Shown here one piece after another: positions 45,723 through 56,086 of a DNA stretch of 64,000 nucleotides (position 1 is its first letter; each line of letters begins with the position of its first letter). The notes under the pieces were generated by a model, which was given only the letters and a program-made list of their open reading frames with translations, was not told the origin of the DNA and made no database searches. The translations under genes were made by a program, and so were the position numbers. This stretch comes from Daejeonella sp. GTDB taxonomy: Bacteria > Bacteroidota > Bacteroidia > Sphingobacteriales > Sphingobacteriaceae. The stretch is taken from NCBI RefSeq assembly GCF_017495225.1, contig NZ_JAFEIG010000001.1, forward strand, positions 1 to 64,000. Direction: 5' to 3'.

Positions 45723-48179
45723 ATGGAAGAAAATGAGGGTTTATCATCTATGCCATTTGGTTTTAATGAACAAGAAGATGCGCTGAAACATATCAATAAT
45801 CCCATTCTGGGTCTAGAACCGATAGTGAAAAGGTATCTATTAGCAGTTATAGGATATAGGCAGGATTCAAATCGATTCTTCTTTACTGATGGTATCGCTG
45901 AAGTTGAAATCAAGGTAATTAGTAATGAGATTATTAGAGTACGACTCGCTCCTGGGTCAGTGTTTTTAGATGAGTTTTCTTATGCTTTATCGAGTACCGT
46001 TCATAATAGCTCTGGATTTTCGTGCAAAGAGCTCGATGATTCTTATCGGGTAGAGACAAATTCTGTTGCCTGCGTAATTAATAAAAAAAATTTTTTGATC
46101 TCTTTTGAAGATACTCACGGCGGAATAATTAATGAGGATAGAATCCCAATGCATTGGGAAGAAAATATTGATTACGGGGGGTATTATGTTTACGCGACTA
46201 AAAAATGTCAGGATAATGAGAGCTTTTTCGGACTAGGGGATAAATCAAGTGATTTTAATCTTATCGGCAAAAAATATGTTAATTGGAATACAGATGCTTA
46301 TTCTTATGACAAAGACCAAGATCCGCTCTATCGTACCATTCCCTTTTATATAGGCATAAATAAAGGCTTTAGCTATGGTATTTTTTTTGATAATACCTTT
46401 AAAAGTCATTTTGATTTTGCACATCAAGACCAGGAAGATGTTAGCTTCTGGTCTGATGGTGGTGAAATGCAGTATTATTATATCCATGGTCCGCATATGA
46501 TGGATGTAGTAAAACGATACCATACACTCACAGGAACGCATCAATTGCCTGCAAAATGGACGCTAGGCTTTCACCAATGCCGCTGGAGCTATTATCCTGA
46601 AGAAAAGGTAAAAGATCTTGCCCATAACTTTCGGCAGCGGAAAATCCCTTGCGATTCAATTTATCTCGATATCGATTATATGGATGGCTACCGCTGTTTT
46701 ACCTGGAATACAAAGTATTTTCCTGAACCCGCCAGAATGATAAAAGAATTGGCTGATGAGGGTTTTAAAACTGTGGTAATTATCGACCCCGGAATTCGTG
46801 TGGATCCCAATTATTCGGTTTATAAGGAGGGAAAATTAAATAATTTTTTCTGTAGACGCTGTGATGATTATTTTATGGAAGGTCATGTTTGGCCCGGAAG
46901 ATGCCAATTCCCGGATTTTACAAATCCTAAGGTTAGAGTCTGGTGGGGGAACTTGTTCAAAGAACTCCTCGATACAGGGGTTGCTGGGGTATGGAATGAT
47001 ATGAATGAACCCGCAGTATTTGGATCTGGTACATTTCCTGTTGATGTAAGGCATAATTATGATGGTTTCCATGGATCGCATCGTAAAGCACATAATGTTT
47101 ATGGGATGCAAATGGTACGTGCAACCTATGAAGGTTTAAGAAAACTTCAAATAAATAAAAGACCATTTACCATCACTAGAGCTGGTTTTTCAGGGGTTCA
47201 GCGCTATTCCTCAGTATGGACCGGTGATAATGTTGCTACATGGGAACATCTTAAAATTGCCGTTATTCAATGCCAACGTTTGTCAATTTCCGGAATTTCT
47301 TTTTGTGGCTCAGATATTGGCGGATTTAGTGGTGAGCCAGATGGTGAACTATTCACCCGATGGATACAAATGGGTGTTTTTTCACCTTTTATGCGCGCAC
47401 ACTCGGCCGGTGATACCATCGAACGTGAACCTTGGAGCTTTGGGAAGCAATTTGAAGATATAAACAGAAAATTTATAGAACTGAGGTATAGGCTGCTACC
47501 CTATATTTATACTGCTTTTTGGGAGCATTATCGCTATAATCTCCCTATTATCAGGCCTTTAGTAATGCATGAACAAGAAAATGTATTCACACATTCTATT
47601 CAAGAGGTCTTTACTTTTGGTGATAAAATCTTAGTCGCGCCAATAACTGATCAGGGTGCAACAGTCAAAAATGTTTATTTGCCAGCTGGTTGTTGGTATA
47701 ATTACTGGACTCATGAACTCCTAAAGGGTGGGAGAGAGCATCAAGTGCTTGCGCCACTCGATTCTATGCCAATTTTCGTAAAGGCAGGCTCAGTAATTCC
47801 CGAAGCTCCGGTAATGCAATATGTTGGTGAATTCGAGGTCTTGGAAATGATCTATCAAATATATTTCTCCGAATATGAGGTGAGCTCAATATGCTTTGAA
47901 GATCATGATGAAACTTTTGCCTATGAACAAAATATTTATCTCGAGAAAAAATTTATAATAAATGGAGACGCAGCTTCAATGCATATTTCGCAGTCTATTC
48001 AAGGTTTATTCAATCCCATGTATAATTTATATGACCTTAAAATTATTGACCTCCCTTTCACTCCTAAAAAAGTCTTAATTGATGGCGTCGAATTTCTAGG
48101 CTCTATTGCATTTGATGAATTCAAACAATTCAGAATTAAATGCAATAAGAATTTTAAAACAATTGATATAACTCCTTAA
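45723..48179 (+). CDS. Glycoside hydrolase family 31 alpha-glucosidase
   Basis: This 818-aa enzyme has the GH31 N-terminal beta-sandwich, a (beta/alpha)8 barrel with nucleophile Asp426 in WNDMNEP and acid/base Asp502 in WTGDNVATW, and C-terminal beta domains. No signal peptide is visible, so it is probably cytoplasmic. It removes alpha-linked glucose from oligosaccharides. The branching enzyme follows 41 bp later and likely shares the transcript, which fits glycogen or maltodextrin turnover. Confidence 0.93.
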   Translation: MEENEGLSSMPFGFNEQEDALKHINNPILGLEPIVKRYLLAVIGYRQDSNRFFFTDGIAEVEIKVISNEIIRVRLAPGSVFLDEFSYALSSTVHNSSGFSCKELDDSYRVETNSVACVINKKNFLISFEDTHGGIINEDRIPMHWEENIDYGGYYVYATKKCQDNESFFGLGDKSSDFNLIGKKYVNWNTDAYSYDKDQDPLYRTIPFYIGINKGFSYGIFFDNTFKSHFDFAHQDQEDVSFWSDGGEMQYYYIHGPHMMDVVKRYHTLTGTHQLPAKWTLGFHQCRWSYYPEEKVKDLAHNFRQRKIPCDSIYLDIDYMDGYRCFTWNTKYFPEPARMIKELADEGFKTVVIIDPGIRVDPNYSVYKEGKLNNFFCRRCDDYFMEGHVWPGRCQFPDFTNPKVRVWWGNLFKELLDTGVAGVWNDMNEPAVFGSGTFPVDVRHNYDGFHGSHRKAHNVYGMQMVRATYEGLRKLQINKRPFTITRAGFSGVQRYSSVWTGDNVATWEHLKIAVIQCQRLSISGISFCGSDIGGFSGEPDGELFTRWIQMGVFSPFMRAHSAGDTIEREPWSFGKQFEDINRKFIELRYRLLPYIYTAFWEHYRYNLPIIRPLVMHEQENVFTHSIQEVFTFGDKILVAPITDQGATVKNVYLPAGCWYNYWTHELLKGGREHQVLAPLDSMPIFVKAGSVIPEAPVMQYVGEFEVLEMIYQIYFSEYEVSSICFEDHDETFAYEQNIYLEKKFIINGDAASMHISQSIQGLFNPMYNLYDLKIIDLPFTPKKVLIDGVEFLGSIAFDEFKQFRIKCNKNFKTIDITP

Positions 48180-48220
48180 TAATTAAGTATTTGTTTATTT
48201 ATAAGTTTCAATTATATACA

Positions 48221-50188
48221 ATGCTAAAAGATAATATAGCGCTAAGCACTTCACAAAAAGGATTAAACTCAGTTATTTCTAATTCATTTTCTCTTCTTAC
48301 TGATTTAGATATTAGCCTTTTTAAATCTGGCAAACATTTTAAATTATATGAGAAATTAGGTGCTCATGTAGTCAATGTTGAGGGTGTTGAGGGAACATAT
48401 TTTGCCGTTTGGGCTCCAAATGCAAAGAAGATTTCAGTAAAATTTATTGGATCTAATTACTCAACTTATCCAATGAATAAGAGGTCTGATGGTTCAGGTA
48501 TCTGGGAAATTTTTATTCCTGAAATTATAAGAGGAATACGCTATAATTATTTAATTAGTACCAAAACAGGCCAAATTCTTGAAAAATCCGACCCTTTTTC
48601 TTTTAAATGGGAACAACAACCATCAATTTCCTCAACGGTCTGGGACACAGCTTATTCATGGCAAGATAATCTGTGGATGGAAAATAGAAAGGAACACAAT
48701 GGACTAAATAAACCGATGTCTGTTTATGAAATTCATTTTGGCTCATGGACGCGAAGCCTTGAATCACCATACGAGTTTTTAACTTATCGCCAAATGGCTG
48801 AAGTCTTAATTCCTTATCTTAAAGAAACCGGATTTACACATGTAGAATTCCTGCCATTGATGGAACACCCTTACTATCCCTCTTGGGGATACCAAATCAC
48901 AGGATATTTTGCCGCTACAAACCGTTATGGTACTCCGCAAGACTTAATGTTCCTCATTGAACAATTACATCTTAATGGAATAGGTGTGATTCTAGATTGG
49001 GTACCTTCCCATTTTCCCGGCGATGAGCATGGTTTATATCGTTTTGATGGTAGCCATCTCTTTGAATATGATGATCCCAAAAAAGGCTTTCACCCCGATT
49101 GGAAATCCTATATTTTTAATTATGGCAAAAGTGAAGTGAAATCATTTTTGATTAGTAATGCCCACTTTTGGATGGAATGTTTTCATGTTGATTGCTTACG
49201 CGTTGATGCGGTAGCTTCAATGCTCTACCTCGATTATTCGCGCAAAGAAGGGGAGTGGATCCCCAATATTAATGGTGGAAAGGAAAATTTGGAGGCTATC
49301 TCTTTTATTCAAGATTTAAATCAATCGCTCTATACTCATTTTCCTGATATTCAGACTATTGCAGAGGAATCGACTGCCTTTCCGGGGGTAACTAGGCCTG
49401 TTCATTTAGGCGGACTAGGCTTCGGAATGAAATGGATGATGGGCTGGATGCATGATACCCTTGAATATTTTGGTAAAGATCCGGTACATCGTAAATTTGA
49501 ACATCAAGGGATAACTTTTAGTACTCTTTATGCATTTACAGAAAATTTCATGCTCACATTTTCTCATGATGAGGTGGTACATGAGAAGGGCTCCCTACTC
49601 AATAGAATGCCTGGAGATGAATGGCAGAAATTTGCCAACCTCCGCTTACTTTATCTGTACATGTTTACCCATCCGGGGACTAAATGTCTTTTTATGGGAA
49701 ATGAAATCGGACAAGTTGATGAATGGGATTTCAATAAATCAATCGATTGGCATTTATTAGAACATGCTAAGCATCAAGGGATTAAAAGGGTAGTTACCGC
49801 ACTCAATCTGCTCTATAAATCAGAACCCGCTTTATACGAGAAGAGTTTTGACGAGTCTGGTTTCGAATGGATTGAGGGATCTGATGCCGACAATTCGATT
49901 TTAGCCTACCTCCGTAAAGGCTTTAATCCTAAGGATGATATTTTAGTCATTCTTAATTTAACTCCTGTTCCAAGAAATTCATGGCGTGTAGGTTTGCCAG
50001 TTAAAGGAAAATGGAAGCTCTTGTTAAATTCTGATGAAGAACAATTTTATGGTGCGGGCCTCTTTAATGCTATAGAGATTTTATCTGAGGAGAAGGCTTG
50101 GCATGGTAGAAAATATTCGACTTTAGTCAGTTTGCCACCCTTAGCGGGCCTAGTCTTTAAAAGATCAGTTGCTGATGATATTTCATGA
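48221..50188 (+). CDS. glgB: 1,4-alpha-glucan branching enzyme GlgB
   Basis: This protein of about 655 aa introduces alpha-1,6 branches into glycogen. It has an N-terminal CBM48 domain (VEGTYFAVWAPNAKKISV), a GH13 barrel with nucleophile Asp329 in LRVDAVASM, the acid/base motif AEEST near 381-385, and SHDEVVHEKGS. I choose ATG 48221; an upstream in-frame ATG at 48191 adds ten residues unlike the family. It follows the GH31 gene. No glgA or glgC is in the window. Confidence 0.94.
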   Translation: MLKDNIALSTSQKGLNSVISNSFSLLTDLDISLFKSGKHFKLYEKLGAHVVNVEGVEGTYFAVWAPNAKKISVKFIGSNYSTYPMNKRSDGSGIWEIFIPEIIRGIRYNYLISTKTGQILEKSDPFSFKWEQQPSISSTVWDTAYSWQDNLWMENRKEHNGLNKPMSVYEIHFGSWTRSLESPYEFLTYRQMAEVLIPYLKETGFTHVEFLPLMEHPYYPSWGYQITGYFAATNRYGTPQDLMFLIEQLHLNGIGVILDWVPSHFPGDEHGLYRFDGSHLFEYDDPKKGFHPDWKSYIFNYGKSEVKSFLISNAHFWMECFHVDCLRVDAVASMLYLDYSRKEGEWIPNINGGKENLEAISFIQDLNQSLYTHFPDIQTIAEESTAFPGVTRPVHLGGLGFGMKWMMGWMHDTLEYFGKDPVHRKFEHQGITFSTLYAFTENFMLTFSHDEVVHEKGSLLNRMPGDEWQKFANLRLLYLYMFTHPGTKCLFMGNEIGQVDEWDFNKSIDWHLLEHAKHQGIKRVVTALNLLYKSEPALYEKSFDESGFEWIEGSDADNSILAYLRKGFNPKDDILVILNLTPVPRNSWRVGLPVKGKWKLLLNSDEEQFYGAGLFNAIEILSEEKAWHGRKYSTLVSLPPLAGLVFKRSVADDIS

Positions 50189-50189
50189 A

Positions 50190-50224
50190 AAAACCCTGTT
50201 TTTGAATAAAAAACAGGGTTTTGT
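50190..50224. terminator. Bidirectional terminator between glgB and gapA
   Basis: A 14-bp stem around AAAACCCTGTTTTT (50190-50203 with 50209-50222) with a short loop. A- and T-rich flanks serve the converging genes on both strands. Confidence 0.92.
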
Positions 50225-50246
50225 AATATCAAAAATAATTCGTATA

Positions 50247-52099
<1,853 letters not shown>

Positions 52100-52100
52100 A

Positions 52101-53084
52101 TTAAATAGATAAAACGCTAACCATCTCCATTAAATCTTCTTCCAATTTAAAATGAGGCGAATTTAATGCCTCTTCAAGTGGTGTCAAAGCAATCGAATTG
52201 CCTCTTAATCCAATCATCTGACGAGTCTGGCCATTTAAAAGCTCTTTTACAGCTGCATAACCTAACCTGCTAGCCAGGACTCTATCGAAGCTACTCGGAC
52301 TGCCACCTCTTTGTAAATGCCCTAAGATAGTTACTTTGATATCGTAATAATTGAATTTTTCTTTAACTCGCTCAGCTAATTGATAAGCACCACCGCTTTT
52401 ATCGCCTTCAGCAACAATTACAATGCTCGATGTTTTTTTATTTTTTGCATCTCCAGAAAGCTTGTTAATCAATTCATCAACTGCAGTAGCACGTTCTGGT
52501 AATAAAACCGCCTCTGCACCCCCAGCTATTCCAGATCTTAATGCAATACAACCCGAATCGCGACCCATAACTTCTATGAAAAATAAACGATTATGGGATG
52601 CAGCAGTATCTCTAATCTTATCTATTGCCTCAATAACTGTATTTGTTGCGGTGTCGTAGCCTAAAGTGAAGTCTGATCCGTAAAGATCATTATCAATTGT
52701 GCCCGGTATGCAAATCACAGGTATGTCAAATCGTTTTGAAAGTCGCTCGGCTCCACGTGAAGTTCCATCTCCACCTATTGCAACTAAGGCATCAATGCCA
52801 TGTGCTTTAATATTTTTATATGCCTTCTCAGTCCCCTCATCGGTTTGAAATTCAAGACAACGAGCAGTTTTTAGTATCGTACCACCAAGATGAATTATAT
52901 TGCCTACAGATCGAGCATCCATATCCCAAAAATCACTTTCTAGCATTCCCTGATAACCTCTGCGTATCCCAACAACCTCTGTTCCATAGAAAATTGCTGT
53001 CCTAACCACTGCCCGAATGCAGGCATTCATACCCGGAGCATCACCACCTGAAGTAAAAACTCCTATTTTCTTAATTTGCGACAA
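52101..53084 (-). CDS. pfkA: ATP-dependent 6-phosphofructokinase PfkA
   Basis: This 327-aa enzyme phosphorylates fructose 6-phosphate. The N-terminal TSGGDAPGMN loop, GGDGTSRGA with Gly at the ATP-type position, PGTIDND with the catalytic Asp, and EVMGRDSG are all present. The GGDGT motif marks the ATP- rather than PPi-dependent class. It is first in the pfkA - kinase-like - gapA operon. A 21-bp palindrome 30-50 bp upstream overlaps the likely promoter, so regulation by the divergent Nudix protein is plausible. Confidence 0.96.
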   Translation of the reverse strand: MSQIKKIGVFTSGGDAPGMNACIRAVVRTAIFYGTEVVGIRRGYQGMLESDFWDMDARSVGNIIHLGGTILKTARCLEFQTDEGTEKAYKNIKAHGIDALVAIGGDGTSRGAERLSKRFDIPVICIPGTIDNDLYGSDFTLGYDTATNTVIEAIDKIRDTAASHNRLFFIEVMGRDSGCIALRSGIAGGAEAVLLPERATAVDELINKLSGDAKNKKTSSIVIVAEGDKSGGAYQLAERVKEKFNYYDIKVTILGHLQRGGSPSSFDRVLASRLGYAAVKELLNGQTRQMIGLRGNSIALTPLEEALNSPHFKLEEDLMEMVSVLSI

Positions 53085-53113
53085 ATTTTTTTCTTTATAA
53101 TTTATTACGAATA

Positions 53114-53134
53114 TAGTGTGTATTCTTTACACTA
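53114..53134. promoter_or_regulatory. Operator-like palindrome between pfkA and the Nudix regulator
   Basis: TAGTGT and ACACTA flank 9 bp (53114-53119 and 53129-53134). On the - strand the likely pfkA -7 element TATATTCG (one mismatch to TAnnTTTG) abuts it. On the + strand, TATATTTA-type sequence lies downstream toward the regulator gene. The location suits repression of both genes by the neighbouring Nudix-family protein. Confidence 0.6.
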
Positions 53135-53202
53135 AGTAATTTTTATTATATTTATGTTTAATATCATAAATCCATCTATATTTATTCTTTAATTCAAAAT
53201 TT

Positions 53203-53898
53203 TTGGAAACGATACTGCCTAAATTTGATTCCGTTTTTTCAATTGACTGTGTAATTTTTGGCTTCGATGATGGCGAATTAAAAATTCTGCTCATTAAACG
53301 AAATGAAGAACCCTTCAAGGATTGGTGGGCATTACCCGGTAATATCATTCAACACGATCAAAGTATTGATCTTGCGGCCGAACGAATTTTATATGAGCTT
53401 ACAGGGCTCAAGGATATTTTCATGGAGCAGTTTCATACTTTCGGTGATGTAAATAGACATCCGCAAGGGCGCGTAATTACTGTTGCATACTATGCGATGA
53501 TAAGGCTCAATGGGACAAAAGAGCTTAAACCCATTAGTAATTATGCCTCAAAAGCAGTATGGATTCCCGTAAATGATCTCCCCAAACTTGCTTTCGATCA
53601 TGAAAAAATCTTCTCTCGTGGATTTGATAAAATTCGAAATAAAATTAGCTACCAACCCATTGCTTTTGAATTACTTCCCGAGAAATTTACACTCACCCAA
53701 TTGCAGCAACTGTACGAAGTTATCCTAAGTAAAAAGCTCGACAAGAGAAATTTCCGCAAAAAGATGCTCAATTACGGTATCCTAAAAGAACTCGACGAAA
53801 AGCAAAAAGGAGTTTCCTACCGTGCCGCAAAACTGTATAAATTCGATAAACGGAAATATGCTAAGCTCTTTCAAAAAGAACTTACATTCAGTAGTTAA
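53203..53898 (+). CDS. Nudix-family transcriptional regulator (NrtR/AraR-like)
   Basis: This 231-aa protein has an N-terminal Nudix fold (about 1-140) and a C-terminal winged helix (about 150-225), the plan of NrtR and the Bacteroidota sugar regulators related to it. The Nudix box is degenerate: the REUxEE core reads RILYEL, so two catalytic Glu are lost and hydrolase activity is unlikely. The start is TTG 53203. It is divergent from pfkA with a palindrome between them, so it likely senses a sugar-derived or nucleotide effector and controls glycolysis. Confidence 0.83.
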   Translation: METILPKFDSVFSIDCVIFGFDDGELKILLIKRNEEPFKDWWALPGNIIQHDQSIDLAAERILYELTGLKDIFMEQFHTFGDVNRHPQGRVITVAYYAMIRLNGTKELKPISNYASKAVWIPVNDLPKLAFDHEKIFSRGFDKIRNKISYQPIAFELLPEKFTLTQLQQLYEVILSKKLDKRNFRKKMLNYGILKELDEKQKGVSYRAAKLYKFDKRKYAKLFQKELTFSS

Positions 53899-53916
53899 TC
53901 TTCCTTTATAATAAAA

Positions 53917-54966
53917 TTAGTTTTTCTCTGATTCTGCTATAGCCCTACATTTATTATTTACTAGGCTGAACCATAATGGCGGAATTAAAGCGGGTAAAAG
54001 CATGCTCGCATAGCCACCAGGTAACACCGGACTAGCAGGATAGGAAACTAATTTATTGAAAGGTTTTGCAGCATGAAAATGGTGATCAGAATGCCTGCTT
54101 AAATCGATCAGGAAAAATCGACTTATCAATTTGTCGCTTTGCCAAGAATGCCTCTCATCTACTCGTTCATTGTCTTTTCTACTCAATCCATAATGTTCTA
54201 TGTAATTGGTGTACTCAAGCAATATATTGGCCAAGAATGCCTGAAGTAGGAGGGCTATCGATACTTCCCAAGCAATGAAATATCCCACCAAAGTTAAAAC
54301 TAGAATATATCCTACAAGGCATGACAAAATATAGTTATGAAGACCAAATATTGATTTGCCTTTAGAAAGGCAACGCTTCTGCTCCAATTGGAAGGATTGT
54401 TTTAATTGTCCAGAAACCGAACGTATCAAATAATGATAGTAATTCTCCCCAAATTTAGCACTTACTGGATCTTCATCTGTCCCAACATATTTATGGTGTA
54501 TCCTTAGGTGGTGGACATAGAAATATGGATTAAAAACACTGAAAAGCAAGAATCTACCCGCAAAATTCCATGCTTTTTCTTTTCTATGAATCAGCTCATG
54601 CGCAACTACAATGGCTAAAGTGCCAGATGAGGTCCCAGTAGAAATTGCTGCCGCTATAATCCAGTTATCTTTGATAATTCCAGATGAAACCCCGTAAATT
54701 AGACTTGAAATAGATAAAAACTGTGCTAAAACCGATAGTGACATCAATATTTCAGGTAGCTCATCGTCTACAATATCATCATTCGTATGGTCCTCAGGGA
54801 GGATAATTTCAGCAATTCCCAATATGGCAAAAGTGAAAATAAAATTCATGAGGGTGTACCAGCCACCATTCAAATTCCCATAAATAACTAGTGAAATTGG
54901 AAATAAATTGAGAAAATATTTCCAATTTCTGAATGATTTCTTTTTAGATATTGTCCCTAAATCCAT
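53917..54966 (-). CDS. Alkane 1-monooxygenase (AlkB)-like membrane hydroxylase
   Basis: This 349-aa integral membrane di-iron enzyme has the AlkB histidine boxes: HELIHRKEKAW, HHLRIHHKYVGTDEDP, and LSRHSDHHFHA, plus the AlkB-specific YIEHYGL. About six hydrophobic segments precede and separate them. It would hydroxylate a terminal methyl of an alkane or of a lipid; in a non-oil organism lipid or fatty acid hydroxylation is possible. It is last in the rhlE-gldC operon, with no rubredoxin gene nearby. Confidence 0.87.
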   Translation of the reverse strand: MDLGTISKKKSFRNWKYFLNLFPISLVIYGNLNGGWYTLMNFIFTFAILGIAEIILPEDHTNDDIVDDELPEILMSLSVLAQFLSISSLIYGVSSGIIKDNWIIAAAISTGTSSGTLAIVVAHELIHRKEKAWNFAGRFLLFSVFNPYFYVHHLRIHHKYVGTDEDPVSAKFGENYYHYLIRSVSGQLKQSFQLEQKRCLSKGKSIFGLHNYILSCLVGYILVLTLVGYFIAWEVSIALLLQAFLANILLEYTNYIEHYGLSRKDNERVDERHSWQSDKLISRFFLIDLSRHSDHHFHAAKPFNKLVSYPASPVLPGGYASMLLPALIPPLWFSLVNNKCRAIAESEKN

Positions 54967-55021
54967 TGTTTTTAGATAATAGCTTAATTAAAAATTTAAA
55001 CTTTATCTAAAATACCTAAAA

Positions 55022-55432
55022 CTAAGAACTTCTTACTGTTTTATTTTTCTTTGAAAATAAAATCATGATTATTGCCCCCGAAAAGATCAATCCCCAGCCC
55101 AACCAACGATATTTAATGATACTGCTAGCAAGTGCTGCTAACTTTTTCAAGGGAATAAAGCTAAAGTAATTCGTTACCTTAAAATAAACGGCTATAAAAG
55201 TGAATGTAAGTACGAAAAGCAAAGCCCATCCGCAAAAGCGTAAAAGACCGAACTTGCTACCCGAAGCTGCAAATAGGGCCAGTGCAGCTAATGCATAAAT
55301 CACGGATGCTAAAACTGTATCAATATCCCAATAATTCCAATTCCCAATGATCGGGATATGTAGCATCGGCGAAAAACCACCAGCAACAACCATTAATGCG
55401 CCAATGATGCCTAAGTAATTTTTAATTGTCAT
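55022..55432 (-). CDS. Small four-helix membrane protein of unknown function
   Basis: This 136-aa protein has four hydrophobic segments, at about residues 5-22, 38-58, 66-86 and 110-128, and a basic C-terminus (SKKNKTVRSS). No family is recognised beyond small uncharacterised membrane proteins. It lies 10 bp after gldC and 55 bp before the AlkB-like gene on the same strand. Confidence 0.72.
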   Translation of the reverse strand: MTIKNYLGIIGALMVVAGGFSPMLHIPIIGNWNYWDIDTVLASVIYALAALALFAASGSKFGLLRFCGWALLFVLTFTFIAVYFKVTNYFSFIPLKKLAALASSIIKYRWLGWGLIFSGAIIMILFSKKNKTVRSS

Positions 55433-55442
55433 TTTTATTCAA

Positions 55443-55802
55443 TTATCCTTTCAATGCAGATTGAGGGTTATTTCCTTCAGTAAGCTCCATTTTTTCGGCA
55501 AAATGTGCACAATAATCACGTAAATCTTCTACAATGGCCTCTTCACCAGTTGCACGAAGAAAGCTATCACCCATGGTCTGTAAAGTCTCATAAAAGAATC
55601 GCTTCATTTCATCAACAGGCATATCTTTAGTCCATAGGTCGATACGCAAAGAGTTTTTATAATTATGATCCCACAAAGCAAGCATCATCGATTTAACAGG
55701 TAGTGCTTCCTTATTTTGTGAGTCAGTAGATTCCCACAAAATATTTTCAGGAACATTTTGATCGTCTAATTCAATAGTTAGTTTTATTTCAGCTTTTTTC
55801 AT
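55443..55802 (-). CDS. gldC: Gliding motility protein GldC
   Basis: This 119-aa acidic soluble protein matches GldC: KKAEIKLTIELDDQNVPE at the N-terminus, WESTDSQNKEA, and a DLWTKDMPVDEMKRFFYET central segment. GldC is linked to gliding motility and the type IX system in Flavobacterium, where it supports but is not essential for motility. It is also present in non-gliding Bacteroidota. No other gld gene is in the window. Confidence 0.88.
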   Translation of the reverse strand: MKKAEIKLTIELDDQNVPENILWESTDSQNKEALPVKSMMLALWDHNYKNSLRIDLWTKDMPVDEMKRFFYETLQTMGDSFLRATGEEAIVEDLRDYCAHFAEKMELTEGNNPQSALKG

Positions 55803-55828
55803 TGCGTCTTATTTATGGATATAATTGT

Positions 55829-56086
55829 TTACAAATAGCTTTTAATGATAAATATCAAAAAGCCGACAAATATTAGAAATACTAATTCAAATAACCAAAT
55901 TCGTTTTATATCTACCACTAATCTCCTAAAAATCATATCGCTAATGAAGCAAATAATTACCAAAAATAGCACTGAAGCTAGGCTTGGGTAATTGTAATTT
56001 GCTTTAATGGGAAAGATTTGAAGGTAGGCAGTCCCGACAAGTAAAATGGAGGAAATTATGTTTAGCGGACTAACGCGAAGGCTCAT
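55829..56086 (-). CDS. Small membrane protein overlapping the helicase gene
   Basis: This 85-aa protein has three hydrophobic segments, at about 8-25, 35-50 and 62-83. Its start overlaps the rhlE stop by 4 nt (ATGA), which supports it as a real, translationally coupled gene. No family is recognised. It lies 26 bp before gldC. Confidence 0.65.
   Translation of the reverse strand: MSLRVSPLNIISSILLVGTAYLQIFPIKANYNYPSLASVLFLVIICFISDMIFRRLVVDIKRIWLFELVFLIFVGFLIFIIKSYL

Noticed and set aside
53114..53134. Rho-independent terminator
   Set aside because: The palindrome sits between divergent genes and has AT-rich arms with no T-run after it.
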